Shown here: positions 63,636-64,000 of the stretch, in pieces | Layout: the number at the start of each line of letters is the position of its first letter | Position numbering within the stretch: the stretch's first letter is position 1 | Assembly: GCA_007753915.1 (NCBI GenBank) | Contig: CP036352.1 | Location: forward strand, 3,845,306-3,909,305 | Direction: 5' to 3' | DNA: 64,000 bases | From: Phycisphaerae bacterium RAS2 | GTDB lineage: Bacteria; Planctomycetota; Phycisphaerae; UBA1845; UTPLA1 | The notes under the pieces: model-generated | What the model saw: the letters and a program-made list of their open reading frames with translations, nothing else | What the model was told of the DNA's origin: nothing | Databases searched by the model: none | Made by a program: the position numbers and the translations under genes

Positions 63636-64000
63636 ATGCAAGCGCATCGCGAACACCTGCTGGACTTCGACCTGCCCGGGCTGACGGAGCAATTCAAAGC
63701 AGCCGGCGAGGCGGCATTTCGCGCGAAGCAGGTACTCGAATGGGTCTTCGAGCGCGGCGCGACGACTTTCGAGCAAATGACGAACCTGTCCAAGCCGTTG
63801 CGCGAGAAGCTCGCGACGCAATACGACCTTTACGCCTCCACGATCACACGCCGCGCCGCATCCAGCGACGGCACGGTCAAACTGCTGCTCGGCTGGCCCG
63901 ACGGCGCGACGACCGAATGCGTGCTCATTCCCGTGCCGGTCGAAGGACGCTACACCGCCTGCATCAGTTCGCAGGTCGGCTGCCCGGTGGGCTGTCGCTT
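63636..64000 (+). CDS. rlmN: Dual-specificity RNA methyltransferase RlmN (3' truncated by window)
   Basis: The first 121 codons are open to the window end. They encode MQAHREHLLDFDLPGLTE, then FRAKQVLEWVFERGATTFEQ, and ACISSQVGCPVGCRF, the start of the radical SAM motif of RlmN. RlmN methylates C2 of A2503 in 23S rRNA and A37 in some tRNAs. The rest lies outside the window. It follows pyrH by 150 bases. Confidence 0.92.
   Translation, partial: MQAHREHLLDFDLPGLTEQFKAAGEAAFRAKQVLEWVFERGATTFEQMTNLSKPLREKLATQYDLYASTITRRAASSDGTVKLLLGWPDGATTECVLIPVPVEGRYTACISSQVGCPVGCR

Overview
The window reads as a chromosomal segment of a GC-rich planctomycete, most likely of the Phycisphaerae type. The signs are two DUF1559-style prepilins with the [10 protein letters not shown]...ILLPSL N-terminus, dockerin-like and PEP-CTERM secreted proteins, lipid A genes (lpxA, lpxB), TatC with a large periplasmic insert, eukaryote-type UDP-sugar pyrophosphorylase, three SPFH proteins beside an ABC exporter, and abundant short palindromic intergenic repeats. 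No database search was possible; the taxonomic call is inference from gene content.

Layout. 0-11 kb: a lipoprotein, tatC, tRNA-Val, an ACT protein, trpB-trpA, an S9 peptidase lipoprotein, a sigma-70-family factor with an AT-rich promoter region, a receiver-like protein lacking the phospho-acceptor Asp, and an aspartate-type aminotransferase. 11.1-13.9 kb: a visibly AT-richer accessory patch holding a trypsin-like protease, a protein resembling a class III nucleotide cyclase, a palindrome-rich gap, and a DUF4258/YgiT toxin-antitoxin pair. 13.9-29 kb: UDP-sugar pyrophosphorylase, a Tat-exported DUF362 protein, a highly expressed-looking prepilin with long leader and strong terminator, secreted dockerin proteins, dprA, an aldehyde/alcohol dehydrogenase pair split by an AT-rich gene, a frameshifted phosphoglycerate dehydrogenase remnant and a PEP-CTERM protein. 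29-39 kb: pectate-lyase-like protein coupled to YjbQ, a second prepilin, MgtC, lpxA, an orphan rnfCD pair, folE.

39-53 kb is the most coherent unit. A TPR-like membrane protein, an ABC permease, its ATPase, HflK-like and HflC-like SPFH proteins and a third SPFH protein with a multi-spanning N-terminus lie on the minus strand. A second ABC permease and a heavy-metal P-type ATPase lie on the plus strand. The P-type ATPase and the HflK-like protein both begin with histidine-rich tails, which suggests a joint role in metal handling or envelope stress. Inverted copies of a roughly 100-bp repeat flank the second permease.

53-64 kb: rhodanese, an 18-bp tandem repeat, mnmA with an insertion, an AmmeMemoRadiSam radical SAM enzyme, fbp, prmC, a family 9 glycosyltransferase, lpxB, then the translation/nucleotide block rpsB-tsf-pyrH and the start of rlmN, cut by the window end.

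Strongest leads for something undescribed: the SPFH-ABC-P-type ATPase cluster, the protease/cyclase-like/toxin-antitoxin patch, and the rnfCD pair whose D subunit lacks the flavin-attachment threonine.
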